From contig NC_053038.3 of the NCBI RefSeq assembly GCF_002575655.3, forward strand, positions 146,026,885 through 146,090,884: a stretch of DNA of 64,000 nucleotides, read 5' to 3'. Origin of the DNA: Aegilops tauschii subsp. strangulata (Eukaryota > Streptophyta > Magnoliopsida > Poales > Poaceae). This document shows positions 33,979-46,754 of the stretch, in pieces. Under the pieces are notes generated by a model that was not told where the DNA came from, made no database searches, and saw only the letters and a list, made by a program, of their open reading frames with translations. The position numbers and the translations under genes are program-made. Numbering within the stretch: position 1 is the stretch's first letter; each line of letters opens with the position of its first letter.

Positions 33979-35562
33979 TGATGTCTACTATGCAACTTTA
34001 TTCTTGTAGACACGTGTTGGGCCTCCAAGTGCAGAGTTCTGTAGGACAGTAGAAATTTTCCCTCAGGTGGATGACCTAAGGTTTATCAATCCATGAGAGG
34101 TGTAGGATGAAGATGGTCTCTCTCAAATGACCCTGCAACCAAATACAAGAAATCTCTTGTGTCCCCAACACACCCAATACATCGGAAAATTGTATCGGTG
34201 CACTAGTTCGGCAAAGAGATGGTGATAAAAGTGTAATATGGATGGTAGGAATATAATTTTATAATCTGAATAAATAAAAACAGCAAGGAAGTAAATAGTA
34301 AATGGGCACAAAAACGGTATTGCAATGCTTGAAAACAAGGCCTAGGGTCCGTACTTTCACTAGTACAATCTCTCAATAATGCTAACATAGTTGGATCATA
34401 TGATTATCCCTCAAAGTGCAATAAAGAATCACTCCCGAGTTCCTAATAGCGGAGAACAAAAGATAGAAATTGTTTGTAGGGTACGAAACCACCTCAAAGC
34501 TATTCTTTCCATTCGATCTATTCAAGAGTTCGTACTAAAATAACACAAAACTATTTTTTCCGGTCGATCTACCCTAGAGTTCATACTAAAATAACACCAA
34601 AGCAAATTCATATTCATAATCCTCAATCCACACAAATAACTACAAAGAGACCCCAAAGTTTGTATCGGAGAAAAGTTAGTAAAAACGTGCATCAACCCCT
34701 ATGCATAGATTACCCCAACGTCACCTCGGGAATCCGCAAGTTGAGTGGCATAACATAAATCAAGTGAATCAATACGATACCCCATTGTCACCTCAAGTAT
34801 TCATACCGCAAGACATACATCATGTGTTCTCATATCTGAATATTCAATCCAACAAGACAAAACTTCAAAGTGTAAAGATTCAATTCATCACAACAAGAGT
34901 ATAGAGGGGAGAAACATCATATGATCCATCTATATTAACAAAGACCATGATATAGATCACGAGAGAGAGAGAGATTAAACACATAGCTACTGGTACAAAC
35001 CCTCAGCCCCGAGGGTGGACTACTCCCTCCTCATCCTGGTGGCCGTCGGGATGATGAAGATGGCCACCGGAGATGATTCCCCCCCCCCCCCCCGCAGGGT
35101 GCCGGAATGGGGTCTAGATTGCTTTTCGCTGGCTACAGAGGACTGTGGCAGCGGAACTTCTGATCTAGGTTAACCTCTGGGGGTTTGGGTATTTATAGGA
35201 TTTTTCAGAGTTGGAATCACGCGAAGGTGGGCCTCGAGGTGGGCACAACCCACCGGGGCACGAACGGCCCACCAAGCACGCCCTGGTGGGTTGTGCCCTC
35301 CTAGTGGCTCTTCTAGCCCTCCCACAAAGCTTCGGGGGTCTCTTTTGTTCCAAAAAAATCGTCAAAAAGTTTCGTCCAATTCCGAGAACTTTTATTTCTG
35401 CACAAAAAACAACACCACTGTAGTTCTGCTAAAAACAGCGTCAGTCCGGGTTAGTTCCAAAAAATGATATAAAGTTGCTATAAAATGATTTTAAAACATC
35501 CAAGAATGATAATATATTGGCATGAGTACTTCATAAATTATAGATACGTTAGAGACGTATCA
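33979..35562 (-). mobile_element. Athila-type gypsy 3' LTR (Sabrina/Fatima/WHAM-like)
   Basis: This 1584-bp LTR reads TGATGTCTACTATGCAACTT...GAGACGTATCA. It follows CCGGG (33974-33978), the putative target duplication, in the Tat integrase. The minus-strand purine tract AAGCTTGGGGATGC follows the right edge, so this is the 3' LTR of a minus-strand element. It contains a 15-C homopolymer at 35079-35093. The exact family name is uncertain. Confidence 0.85.
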
Positions 35563-37463
35563 GCATCCCCAAGCTTAATTCCTACTCGTCCTCGAGTAGG
35601 TAAATGATAAAAGAAATAATTAATGAAGTGTGAATGCTCGCAAAGTGCATAAGTTTGATCAATGATAATTTCAATCACTTTTCCTAGCATCATAAAAGTA
35701 ATTCTTTCTTATAAAACTTCTGATGTTAAAGTAGCAACCAATTCACGTGTTAAGGTTGAAACAATGAATTCTCTTGAAACTCAACAACCTATGTTCTCAG
35801 TCACCAAGCAATTGCAATTCAACTTATTCAACAGAGTTTAAGTAAGAGCTCCACATACTCAACCATCTTATAGTCTTCTATGATTGCTAACACTCACCGC
35901 ATACACATGAGCAAAACATTTCAACCAGACACATAGAAAGATAGGGGCTTATTGTTTTGCCTCCCAACGTATTCACCTCAAGGGTGATGTCAACAATAAT
36001 AACTCATGCTACCCATATTCAACTGGACATATGTGCCTAGATCTTTCCTCACCACATGATGCTTGCCAAAACAGAAAAATAAAAAGGAATAGAGAGAATA
36101 ACTTTGACTCTTTGCATAAAAATAAATATTGAAAATTAAAGATAGGCCCTTCGCAGAGGGAAGCAGAGGTTGCCATGCGCTTATTTCTTTGTATGCTCAA
36201 CCCCTTAGTGCAAAAGAACGTCACGTTATATTGCCCCTTATGATAGCAACCTTTATTATGCAGTCCGTCGCTTTTATTGCTTTGCCATCATAAGTTTGTA
36301 CAACGCTCAATTTTCTCTTACACTAAATGATCTAACACTTTTAGAAGCAATTTTTATTGCCTTATTGCACCGATGACAACTTACTTGAAGGATCTTGCTC
36401 AATCCTTAGGTAGGTATGGTGGACTCTTGAAAATAAGATTTGGGTTTAAGGGTTTTTGGATGCACAAGTAGTATCTCTACTTGGTGCAGAATTTTTGGCT
36501 AGCAAAGATGGGGGGCAAGCACCACATGTTGAAGGATCTATGACAATATGACTTCTATGTGAATATGAGCAAACATAAATCATTACGTTGTCTTCCTTGT
36601 CCAACGTCAACAATTTTGGCATATAATATTTTGATGGGGACTCACAATCACAAAATATTTCCATGATATTGTGTTTGCATGTGAAAGTTCTCTTCCTTAT
36701 ACTAATTATTCGTGAATTGCTTGTATGACCAATATCGTGATTGTCAAGCCTCAAAAGATTTCACTTTCTAAACCCAATGTGAAGCTACCACTAGGCATGA
36801 TATAATTTCAACTTCATGACATTCAATTTATTCAACAATTTACTCATAGGATATAAGTGAAGCACAAGAGTAAATGACAAGCTACTCCAAAATGATATAA
36901 GTGAAGCACTCGAGCAATTCCCTAGAAAAGAGCTTCGGTGATGGGATGTGCGTACCGCTTACCTAGCCTCCCTGGTAACTATTTGAGGACTCTATTTTAT
37001 TTAAAAACTTTCAGATCTAAGTATTTTATTAAAACAGCAAGCACAACAAAATAAAATGACATTCCAAGGATAGCACACATCATGTGAAGTAGCAAAAACT
37101 TAGGCTCAACCGACACTAACCGATAATTGTCGAAGAACAAAGGTGGGATGCCTACCGGGGCATCCCCAAGCTTAGATGCTTGAGACTTTTTGAAATGTTA
37201 TCTTGGGATAACTTGGGCATCCCCAAGCTTGAGCTTTTGTGTCTCATTAATTCCTTTTATATCACGGTTTTCCTAAATCATAAAAACTTCATCCACACAA
37301 AACTCAACAAGAACTCGTGAGATAAGTTAGTATAAACCAATGCAAAACCTTTATCATTCTCTACTGTATAATCACTAAAATTATTATTAAACATTTCATA
37401 CTAAATGCCTCTGCATATTTAATACTCCTATCCTCAAATAGAATCATTAAACAAGCAAACATA
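35563..37463 (-). mobile_element. Athila-type internal 3' region, truncated
   Basis: This is non-coding sequence homologous to 24560-25420. It includes two copies of GGGCATCCCCAAGCTT (about 37160 and 37217) near its right part. It ends where CACTA sequence begins at 37464. The rest of the element, its 5' LTR and gag-pol, is not in the window. Confidence 0.78.
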
Positions 37464-37912
37464 CACTACAAAAAAATACACTTCCATGAAGATACGTGTT
37501 TGTCACAGTAGGTCACGTTTTTGTCATGCATGTACATCCATGACAAATTTATGATGGAATCAAGATAGTCATACCTGTGCTGTCGTAGAAGTGTTCCATG
37601 ACATTACAAAAAATATCGGAAGTGTCCACTTCCATGACGATAAATCGCGCGTCACAGAAGTGCTTTCGTCAAGGGTGACTGACACGTGGCATCCACCATA
37701 ACGGAACATCGTTAAGCTATCGGGTCCGGTTTTGGATCCGATAACCCGTTAACAGCCCGGACCAATGGGGATTTTCCACGTGTAAAATTCTGATTGGCTG
37801 ACAGAAACACGTGTCAGCTCCGCGTTGGCACAGGTGTCACTCATCCAATGGGCGAGATGCGCCTATGTTATGTTGACACGTGGACCAGCCCAAAAGTGGC
37901 CCATAAAGTTTA

Positions 37913-38225
37913 AATGGGCCGGCCCAACTGAAGGCCCACAAGCTTTTGCGGTCCATAATGGGCCGGCCCAGCAAAAGGCCCACGAGATTTTGCGTATCGT
38001 AATGGGCCGGCCCAGCTAAAGGCCCATGAGATTTTGCGGGCCATAATGGGCCGGCCCAGCTAAAGGCCCGCGAGATTTTGCGGCCATAATGGGCCGGCCC
38101 AGCTAAAGGCCCACAAGATTTTGCGGACCATAATGGGCCGGCCCAGCTAAAGGCCCATGAGATTTCGCCGACCATAATGGGCCAGCCCAGCACAAGGCCC
38201 AAAAGATTTTGATGACACTAGTAGG
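37913..38225. repeat. 44-bp tandem array centred on GGGCCGGCCC
   Basis: Seven copies start AATGGGCCGGCCCAGC and carry AAAGGCCCATGAGATTTTGC. The starts at 37913, 37957 and 38001 are exactly 44 bp apart. More degenerate GGCCCA-rich units continue to about 38900. The core is palindromic. Position behind the terminus fits transposase-binding subterminal repeats. Confidence 0.92.
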
Positions 38226-39225
38226 CCGGCCCATTAAAAGGTTGCCATGTTTTGGGCCAAATGCCGGCCCATATTTGATCCGGTCCATTAACAGGCTGCC
38301 ACGTTCCAGGCCTAATAAAGGCCCATATGTGATCCGGCCCATTAAAAGCCTACCACGTTGTGGGCCAAATTACGGCCCAGATCAGGTCCGGCCCTTCGAG
38401 AGGCTTTGGGCTAAATTATGGCCCATATCAGATTCGGCCCGTCAACTGGATGCTATCCTTTTGAGCCCACTTGATAAAGGCCCATTTAGTAATTCGGCCT
38501 GATATTAGTTTCGGCCTGTTAAAGGCCCGTTTAACATTTCGGCCCTATATATATTTCGGCCTGTTAAAAGCCCGTCATATAGTTGCGCCTAACTACGACC
38601 CCGTTTGCATCCGGCCTGCTCACAGACGATAATCTGATTGGGCCAAACAAGGACCGAGACAATTTTGGCCTGTTATAAGCCCATGATTTGATTGGCACAA
38701 TCATGGGTCGGGGTCTATTTCGGCCTGCTGCCGGCCCGTGAGCTGTTCGGCACGTTTCAGGCCCAACCTACTTTTCAGCCTCCTAAAAGCCCATTGAGTT
38801 TTCTTGGGAAAATAGGGCCGTCAGTTTACTCGGCCTATTAAAGGCCCAAATCTACTAGTGGGCCAGTTTACATTTAGGCCTATCAACGGACCAAGATGAC
38901 GGGGCCCATGATGCGGATCATACATGGTGATTTGCATGACGGCCCGATTATGTACCGTAATTTTACGGTTTGGCCGGTTTACTGCGAAGACAGGATATAT
39001 ATACAGTAAAATAACTGCAGCATCGTGAATAAGAAAAAAACCTAGACTATACAATAAAGAAATTACGGCATATTACATCCACTCGGCATCAAAGTTCGCC
39101 ACTATGATAATAAAGCACAAGCAGACACCAGATTACATACACTGGGCATCAAAGATCGCCACCGGTGCAATTAAACACGCCGACAAAATAATATACAAAA
39201 CCGACAACACTTCAATAGAGTTCAA

Positions 39226-41830
39226 GAAAGGTTAGCCCTGCTCAGAAGCTGCAGCGCAAGCAGCTGAGCAAGCTGGTGAGACTGCATTTGTTTGACACTT
39301 ATATCCTCCTCACTCTAAAAGATAAACAAGCAGACAGATGAAAGGTTTTGCACATTTAAGTATCAGTGCTGACAATTCATCACATTTCTTACTGATGAAT
39401 AAAGTGACACAGTTTAAAATAGCATTAACACAATATGGTATTGTTCAGGTCAAGACATGGCAGGAAATGACATTGTGAAGGAGTTGGCAGCTTCACGACA
39501 CCACTGGATTATAGATCAAGTACTCATAAGTATCAATGGTTAGTGTGCTGTCAATTTATCCCATTTCAGATTGGCAAAATAAGATCACTTGCTCTGTATA
39601 GTTTAATTTACATGGTATGAAGAAGGAATTTGGTTGTACAACTGAAAACTTAAATTGAGAAGGACAAACTTTTGTTTATGAACTACTCCCTCCGTCCCAT
39701 AATATAAGAACATTTTTTACACCACACTAATGTCAAAAACGTTCTTATATTATGGGACGGAGGGAGTACATAATAAACTTTAAACATGCAATTCGATGCA
39801 AACACCAAAAATAAACAGCTGTTGCAGTCATGCCTAAGAAAATATACACAACAAAGTTTCAAGGCTTGAGAAGGACAAACTTACATTATTGGTGAAGGCA
39901 GGCTCTATAAAGCCCTTCTCCATGCTGATAGGGGGCCAATTCAAGAAGTTTACCACAGAATCTTCTTCATAAGCATTGCCTTTATTCTACATTTTGTTAA
40001 GAGTAAATATAGATGTGACAATGTAAGAAAAAATGGAGAATATTTCAGATAAGATGAAGTGTGATGCTACATAACCAAGTAGCTATAAATGTATGTACAA
40101 CGATACAGGCAAAAGGTACAGCCAAGAGCAATGCAGAGCTAAACTTCTTTAGTACCATCGGTGTTATCCAACCTTATGGTAAGAGTAAATATAGATCTTA
40201 TGTGTAGAAAATGGAGGGCAAAGGAAAATAAGATGTAGAGTGATGGTACATGAACAACTACCTGTCAATATAAGTACACTGATAAAGGACAGCAGGTACT
40301 TATAAGAACAATGCAGAGCTAAAAAAATTCATTGGCATTGGATATATTCTACACTAATGTAACCATTCATACAGATCATATAATTTGGAGCGAACAATTG
40401 ATAAGCAAGCTATCATGCATACTGTTGTCACATAATGAACCAGGTATGTATGCAAGTACAGTGATACAGGACAACGGGTACTAACAAGAGCAAAGCAGCG
40501 GGCAGCATATTTGCGATACCCTGTCGTTCTTTTCAAACCGGAATTCTTTTTCGAGCAGATTTCCTGCAAAAAAGATCCATAAGGCACATGCGGAAAAGTA
40601 GAAGTTCAAATTGTCATGCGATATCGTAGACAGTACCTCATCCTCGGAGCGAGACCAGTGCATAACAAGGTTTTTCCATTCAATGTCTTCTAAATTTAGC
40701 ACAGGAGACTTCCCCAAAAATTCGTTTATAGACTTGCCATCAAAGTGTGACTTCCTCAGGTAACACCAATACTGCTGCAATGCTTGCTTGAAAAGCGCAA
40801 GCAAGCTTTGCTCGTCATGACTATCCAGATTGACCCTTGCCTACTTACAAAAATGTAATGTAAATCATTTATGTGTTCAATCAGCAGAAAACAGGAAAAT
40901 AATCACCATGAATCATAGCACTTACACGTAAGTGGGACAGGAAGATGTGAAAATGGTGTTTGTCTTCACTATAATCTTCCCATGATGGGAATATATGCAC
41001 GTAGTCCCTAACAACATTATAAGCATTGTCTTTTAAACTGAGAATAACTGGAATGGGGTTCCAATCTGCAGGAATTGGCCGTCTCTGCAGTTGGGATAGT
41101 CGGCGGGTGGACTTGCTGTACTTTTTGCTACAGTGGGATTTTTCTGTGGTACGGCTGGTGCTATGGCAACTGAAATCGGCATACCTTTTGTTGGAGTGCA
41201 GGTCCTGTGTGGTGCGGATAGTGGTGTGGCCAGTGAAGTATGGGTACAGTCTGCTGGAGTCGGTCCTACGTTTTGTGTCACTGGTTGTACAGCCAATATA
41301 AGTGGGGTGTTGTCTGATTTCTCCGGCACAACCATGTTTTTCAAGGACTTTGCTGGTGCTCCTTCAGGTTCGGCAATCACCCTCTTCCTTTTCGATGTCT
41401 GATGCACAAGAACAACATTTGAGTGAAAAAACATGGTATGATGACAGATGGAATATGTATTGATAATGGATGGGCATGGCATCTCAACATATATGATGAG
41501 TAAAGTAAGCAGATGGTGGTGCAACAAAGTAGAATAAATGCAAGACAACATATGCAAGATACGCGCAATCAATAAAACCTTGCCAAATTAGAACAGGCAC
41601 ATTGATGGGTGAACAGGACAGGCCATCTGCCTTTCACTCCTCGAGGTTAGAATAGTCATTCGGATCATATTCTGAACAAGAATCAACAGGTGGGGAGCGT
41701 ATGAGTTCCATTGCATCCAGAATGGCACTCAATGCCTTGGTGCCAATTTTGTAAGTCATTGCGGTGTTTAGCTTCAAGAGTGGACTGCTGCTAGTGTGAC
41801 ACAAAGCAGCTACACAGATCATAGTGTAGA
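39226..41830 (-). pseudogene. Ptta/En/Spm-type plant transposase-like gene, multi-exon
   Basis: Minus-strand exons with plausible splice sites occur at about 41822-41640, 41400-41035, 41035-40927 (NVVRDYVHIFPSWEDYSEDK, donor GTAAGT), 40845-40639 (KSHFDGKSINEFLGKSPVLN, then EWKNLVMHW), about 40566-40490 (KKNSGLKRTTGYRKYAARC), about 39975-39893 (EEDSVVNFLNWPPISMEKGF) and 39310-39227 (VKQMQSHQLAQLLALQLLSR, stop TGA). The order K-x-x-F-D-G-K, S-P-V-x-x-x-x-x-x-W-x-x-L-V and K-x-N-x-x-x-K-x-x-x-T-x-G fits Pfam Transposase_24 (Ptta/En/Spm) proteins. The 41400 and 41035 pieces are in different frames, so the copy may be broken. It is probably the element's own gene rather than host DNA. Confidence 0.62.
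39686..39766. mobile_element. Stowaway MITE, 81 bp
   Basis: CTCCCTCCGTCCCATAATAT forms a near-perfect terminal inverted repeat with ATATTATGGGACGGAGGGAG, flanked by TA on both sides (39684-39685 and 39767-39768). This is the classic Stowaway (Tc1/mariner-related) structure. It lies in an intron of the Ptta-like gene. Confidence 0.95.
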
Positions 41831-42194
41831 TATAATGGGAAAACCGTAAGCATCAGAGTAAAATCAGCAAAGTGGAAATTGCTGGAATATATGTGCTAGT
41901 ATTGTCGGTACGGCTAGAAAGGCTTCGGATACCAGCTCTCTTCAACTGAAGGTGCGGTACTGTTAATATCAGTGTAACTCTCAAAGGCGACATAGCTCCC
42001 CGCATTTCCTTGCTATTCTTATAGGATTCAAGTGGGCAGGCCACTACAAATCCTATTCCCATGTTTACAAAATCCTACGAATCAAAGAGGCCCGAAGAGT
42101 TCAAAGTGTCCATCACAACCGACCGTATAGATCTCTACACTTCAAATGTCCCTGCTCATCTTCGCTACAAGGAACATACTGTACTACTATCATA

Positions 42195-42352
42195 CTCCTT
42201 CCGTTCCAAAATATAAGTCTTGGTAGAGATTTCCACTATGGATCACATACAGATGTATCCAGATACATTTTAGAGTGTAGATTCACTCATTTTGCTCCAT
42301 ATGTAGTCCATGGTGGAATCTATACAAAGACTTGTATTTAGGAATGGAGAGA
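42195..42352. mobile_element. Stowaway MITE, about 158 bp
   Basis: The left terminus CTCCTTCCGTTCCAAAATAT pairs with the diverged right terminus TGTATTTAGGAATGGAGAG. A TA precedes the left end. It is a larger, more diverged Stowaway than the one at 39686. Confidence 0.85.
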
Positions 42353-42799
42353 TTACTTATTAAGAAGAACGGAAGAGGAACATGCTAAAGAAGAGCAAGC
42401 AGACTTTGGATAATAAAATGTTCATTGCGCAGTGCCCACACATGATGAACCAGAGCGCATTAAGAAAGCAACTCCCTGTTGTGTCTCTATATGTGGTGCA
42501 CGTGCTTTTCGAAAGTAAAGTAGGAACATTAGCTGACCAATTAAATGTTATCTGTTTTAGTAATATCAGCATCATATCAGATTCATACTTGAGCAACAAG
42601 TTTGGAATTATGAATGGCACGTTGTTTACCTTGATGGATTCAGGAGCAGTGCTAAGCAGGTACGATGATGGTACTGAATATAAAGGCATGTCTGCATGCA
42701 AGTTGCATGACTTTTGTCATTTGGGTCAGTCGACCATTTCAGGCTGTTGGATGATGATCCTACGTCTCCTAACCCTTCTTCTTCCTCGTCTCTGATTCT

Positions 42800-43015
42800 T
42801 CCCATACAGAAGACCGCACGGGCCGCCGGACGGACCATCGGCCCCCACCGCCTGTGTTCCTCCGCCACCCCCACCCCCCACCCCCCACCCCCGCCCCCAC
42901 CCACGTCGAGTTTTCTTCGTTCGGCGAGGCCCCACCACCGCCCTCCCCCCCACAACCAAAGTCCCCACCCGAGCCCCTTCGTTCGCACCGGCGAACTCCG
43001 GCGAGCTCTGAAAAA
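42800..43015 (-). other. C-rich tract with G-quadruplex potential on the minus strand
   Basis: Plus-strand runs such as CCACCCCCACCCCCCACC between 42865 and 42905 give four or more closely spaced G runs on the minus strand, fitting the G3+N1-7 pattern. It lies upstream (minus strand) of the Ptta-like gene. ORFs across it are proline or glycine artefacts. Confidence 0.6.
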
Positions 43016-44689
43016 TCGACTGACCCAATTTTGAAATTTAGTCTACTGTGATTTAACTAGTGTGGAATATAAAAGGGGAAACCGTAAGCATTGGGAGTAT
43101 AGTGTTGAGCGTGCCATGGCGGATCTGAAGGTGCAAACCGGACAAAGGCAACTTCGCAACCAATGTTTGCTTTCAACTAGCAAGTAAGTGATGGAAAAGA
43201 AATCAGAGTAAAGAAGTGGTAATCTATTTTCTTGTTGCGATAAATAAGTTGAGCAGATACGAAAGAGTACCACCTCTGGTGCGGCGTCGTGTATGCATCT
43301 GCTGAGAATTTGACGGTGCTGCAGTAGTGATGGTTGTCGGCAGCGTGGAAGCAGATCTAGGAGGGTAGACGGTGGCAGTGGGGCGCGGTGGACGAGACGG
43401 TCGTAGGAGCGGTGCCGGCAAGGTGGACGACGGCGGGGATGAAGCGAGAGGACGGGATGCAAGGATCCCGGTCCGAAGACGTGGATGAGAGAGGTCGATC
43501 TCTTGTAATGGACGGCGGCGTCAGGGTATCAGCTCCAGCATTGTGGAGGAGGACGGCGGTGGATGGGGTGGCGGACGGAGGAGGCTAGGGTGGAGAGGGT
43601 GTTTTGGCGCCCACGGAGTACGAATGGGGAAATGGAGGTGGAGAGGAAGGGGGAACCATGTCTTCCGGGCGTGCTTGTCTCAAATGCGAGAAAATTTACA
43701 AACTTAGCCCCCGTTTCAAATTTCCTACATCACAGCAATATTAGTGGGTTGGGGATAGGACGCTAATCTCGCATACACCGAATATTTGCCGACGAGAGTT
43801 TGTTTTTGGCGCCCACCGTGTATGAATCGGGGAGGGAGTCGATTTCGGCCGAGGACACACTGTGTTTTGGCGCCCACCGTGTATGAATCCGGGTGAGAGG
43901 CGGTTATGTCACGTTTGAGTGAAATTACAAACCTACCCCTATCAAAACCTATAGAAATCGAGCAGATAGGCTTTGCGTGGCAGGGATAGGCAGTAGTAAT
44001 TTCCATCTCACAGATTTTGGTTTTGGGCGGTTACTGTGACTTTCCCCGCTTCGTTCAAATTTTGCAGAGTGCACATTTACCGTGCCAACTCAATTCGAAT
44101 CCCGTTTGTATTCTATTTTTTCAGGCGGGATCCATTTTCGATTGGAATAAAATTATATATACATCATTTTTTATATATACATTCAAAAGCACAACACCCT
44201 TTGTATATAAATATGGTTTACAAATGGCATGATCTCAGATTCATAAGGTTGTATCCATCAATTTGAATTTTCAAATATTTGAAACCACTTCATGTTGAAA
44301 TCCAATGTATGCATTCTCGCTAACTGTCTCCAATTAATGTGTGTTTCATGCGGGGTTTTTTTTTACTTCTCAAACATGTATAATGTGTTTCACACACGCA
44401 ACATATAGTGTAATCCCGTTTAGACATTAATTGCATATAAACCATGGATTGTTTCTAATTAAAGAATCTATGGATCACCAATATTGATAAACTATATAAC
44501 ATTACATGTGTCCCCAAATTCAAATGAATATGCATGTTTGATACACCAATTTGCGTTATGATATTATCGATGTCGTGATCTCCAGTTTAAATATTTGAAT
44601 CCCATTTAATCCAGATATTCGTCTCATATAACTATCACTCATGCTTATATAGGACTATCTCTCTAGACCTATATGTGTTCATCGTCTCT

Positions 44690-45270
44690 CGGGTATCTCT
44701 CGTGCTACCTGTATGTCGCCAATGAACTTTTATTTTCGTAACACATTGACGGTACTCTCTCCCTCGACCTTCATCACTCTATCTCTCTCTAAGTATATCT
44801 CGCTCCCTGCTATGTGTCTCTAACTATGATTCTCCATGTGGAATCTCTTTCTCTCACACAAACACAAAACTTTGTATCCCGGGGTCTCATTTCTCTCTAC
44901 TATTCCCCTGTGTGCCACTCGCACACCCCTCGTACAGAGATGTCTTTCGCTCCTTAGGTATGAGAACCTACGACTCTTCCTCTTAAATATCTCTTTCTCA
45001 CACACAAACACAAACTCTGTCTCCCAGGGTCTCATATTTCTCCACTGTTCTCTTGTATGTCGCTCACACACACTCTCTCTCCCTAGAGATATCTTGCGTT
45101 CCCTCATATGTTTCTCTAACTATCACTCTCGTTTTGAAATATCTTTCTCTCTCGCAGACACAAAACTCCGTCTCTCGGGATCTCATTTCTCTCCGATATT
45201 TGTTTGTATGTGAATCACATGCACCCTTTCTTCATCTCTCTCACACCCACACCCATAACTCAGCCTTCTG
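44690..45270. repeat. Degenerate CT-rich tandem repeat
   Basis: Segments combining TATCTCGCTCC, CTCTAACTATCACTCTC, TCTTTCTCTCACACAAACACA and GGGTCTCATTTCTCTC recur about three times at roughly 160-170-bp spacing. ORFs through it are repeat artefacts. Confidence 0.65.
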
Positions 45271-46055
45271 ATCCACTCGACTCCTATCTCTAACGCACAC
45301 TAGCTAGCATCTTTATCTTTCTATTTATCTATTTCTCCATCAACCTTCTTTCATTTATAGGTTGATCTCTTTTGCACAATCGTTGTGCCTCACTCCCTCT
45401 GCTCGCCATAGATGCATGCTCCAGCCCACGCCACTATCTCTTAAAGACAAAAACACATGCTCAATTGTCGGGCCTTCTTCCCTGCATTCTTGCATGCATG
45501 CATATTGTCATACCGATCCATCTCTCCCATGTCGTTGATCTTATGACTTATGTCTTCTTTCTTTTATCTCGATCATGCTCGCGCGCACACACACACATCC
45601 CGCGTATACATGTATACCTCTCACACATGCACGTTGAAGGTCTCTATGTCTCCATACGTAGTTAATTACACTCAACCCTAACGCCACATCGAATCATTCT
45701 CTTCTTGTGTGCACATAACTTCCGCCTGGATGGGTAAAACACACACTCACACTTAACAATCTCCTTCAAGCTACCCCCCTCTCACTCTCCCACTATATCC
45801 CCAAAACCAATAAGACCATCCCTTCATTTAATTCCCGCCTACATGCACCATCGATATATAGTAGTCTTCCTCAGTGTCTCTCGAACAAACATGTTCTCTC
45901 GATGTCGACTACTCTCACGCGCACACACCTTCTCTTCCCTCTCTAACGGCATTTTCTCTCTCGCACCCCATCGTTGGTGGCCTCTGTCATACACATCACC
46001 TCTCTATGATGAAGCCATGCACACTTAAATTACATCGGCCACCGAGGACCCCGCG

Positions 46056-46112
46056 ACACACACACACACACCCACACACGCGCGCGCGCGCGCACGCACC
46101 CACCCACCCACC

Positions 46113-46144
<32 letters not shown>

Positions 46145-46225
46145 CACACTAAGACTCCATCACACACACATGCACACACACACACTAAGACTCCATCTCT
46201 CTCTCTCACACACACACACACACAT
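46056..46225. repeat. (CA)n / (CG)n compound microsatellite
   Basis: Long ACACAC runs are interrupted by a CGCGCGCGCGCG block near 46079-46092 and by CACCCACCCACC. Two copies of ACTAAGACTCCATC interrupt the tract. The alternating purine-pyrimidine CG/CA sequence could form left-handed DNA. Confidence 0.93.
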
Positions 46226-46754
46226 CCACCCCTTACCCTTATGATAAACAATCACCTTAATTTACTTGTATAACATGGACAAATTCCACTTTACTTTAGT
46301 AGTTACCAAACTTATCATCTGTACCCTTATAAAAAACCGAGTTGGCGATGATGGTGTGCCTGCCATCTTGTAATATAGACCGTCTGATCTATATTTGATG
46401 GATAGAAAGCAAACTATGATAATTTTACAAAAGATAGCCTCACCTCTCTCCACATCCTTATCTCTCACAACCTCATTGCTGAGCAATTAAAAAATAAAGT
46501 CTCTGGAACAATCTAGCATGGTGGCCGCTGCCGCCTGCCGGCGCCGTCCATCCCCATGCCTCCGCCCATTCCGACAACCAGTCACCACCACGCTCCACTC
46601 CTCCTCACCTTATCTCTCATCTTTCATTTTTTTCGATGACATTCTTGAGATACCAATTTTCCGATAAAATTCTCGAAATATCATTAGCTTTTACACATGG
46701 GATTACTCATGCATGGGTAAACCACAACAGGTGTTCTGTAAAAAAATGCATATT

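Larger units (their letters stand above)
37464..44060. mobile_element. CACTA element, left end present, right end unresolved
   Basis: The terminus CACTACAAAAAAATACAC at 37464 follows ATA and precedes GTCATGCATGTACATCCATG-type repeats, a well-marked Triticeae CACTA arm. The element then has GC-rich arrays, a multi-exon Ptta/En/Spm-like gene on the minus strand and TTTTGGCGCCCACCGTGTAT repeats near 43600-43890. I found no matching right terminus. The Athila sequence interrupted at 37463 does not resume, so the right side is deleted or rearranged. The end given is where recognisable CACTA-like sequence fades. Confidence 0.7.

Noticed and set aside
37913..38225. Regular 44-bp repeat spacing resembling a CRISPR array
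   Set aside because: Units are contiguous and similar along their whole length, with no unique spacers, and the context is a plant CACTA element.
42714..43034. Proline-rich plus-strand ORF
   Set aside because: It is generated by C-run low-complexity sequence with no supporting motif.
44820..45665. Several overlapping ORFs in the CT-rich region
   Set aside because: They follow the degenerate CT repeat and change frame with each unit.
46030..46251. Cys/Val-rich frame of 73 codons
   Set aside because: It is a translation of the (CA)n/(CG)n microsatellite.
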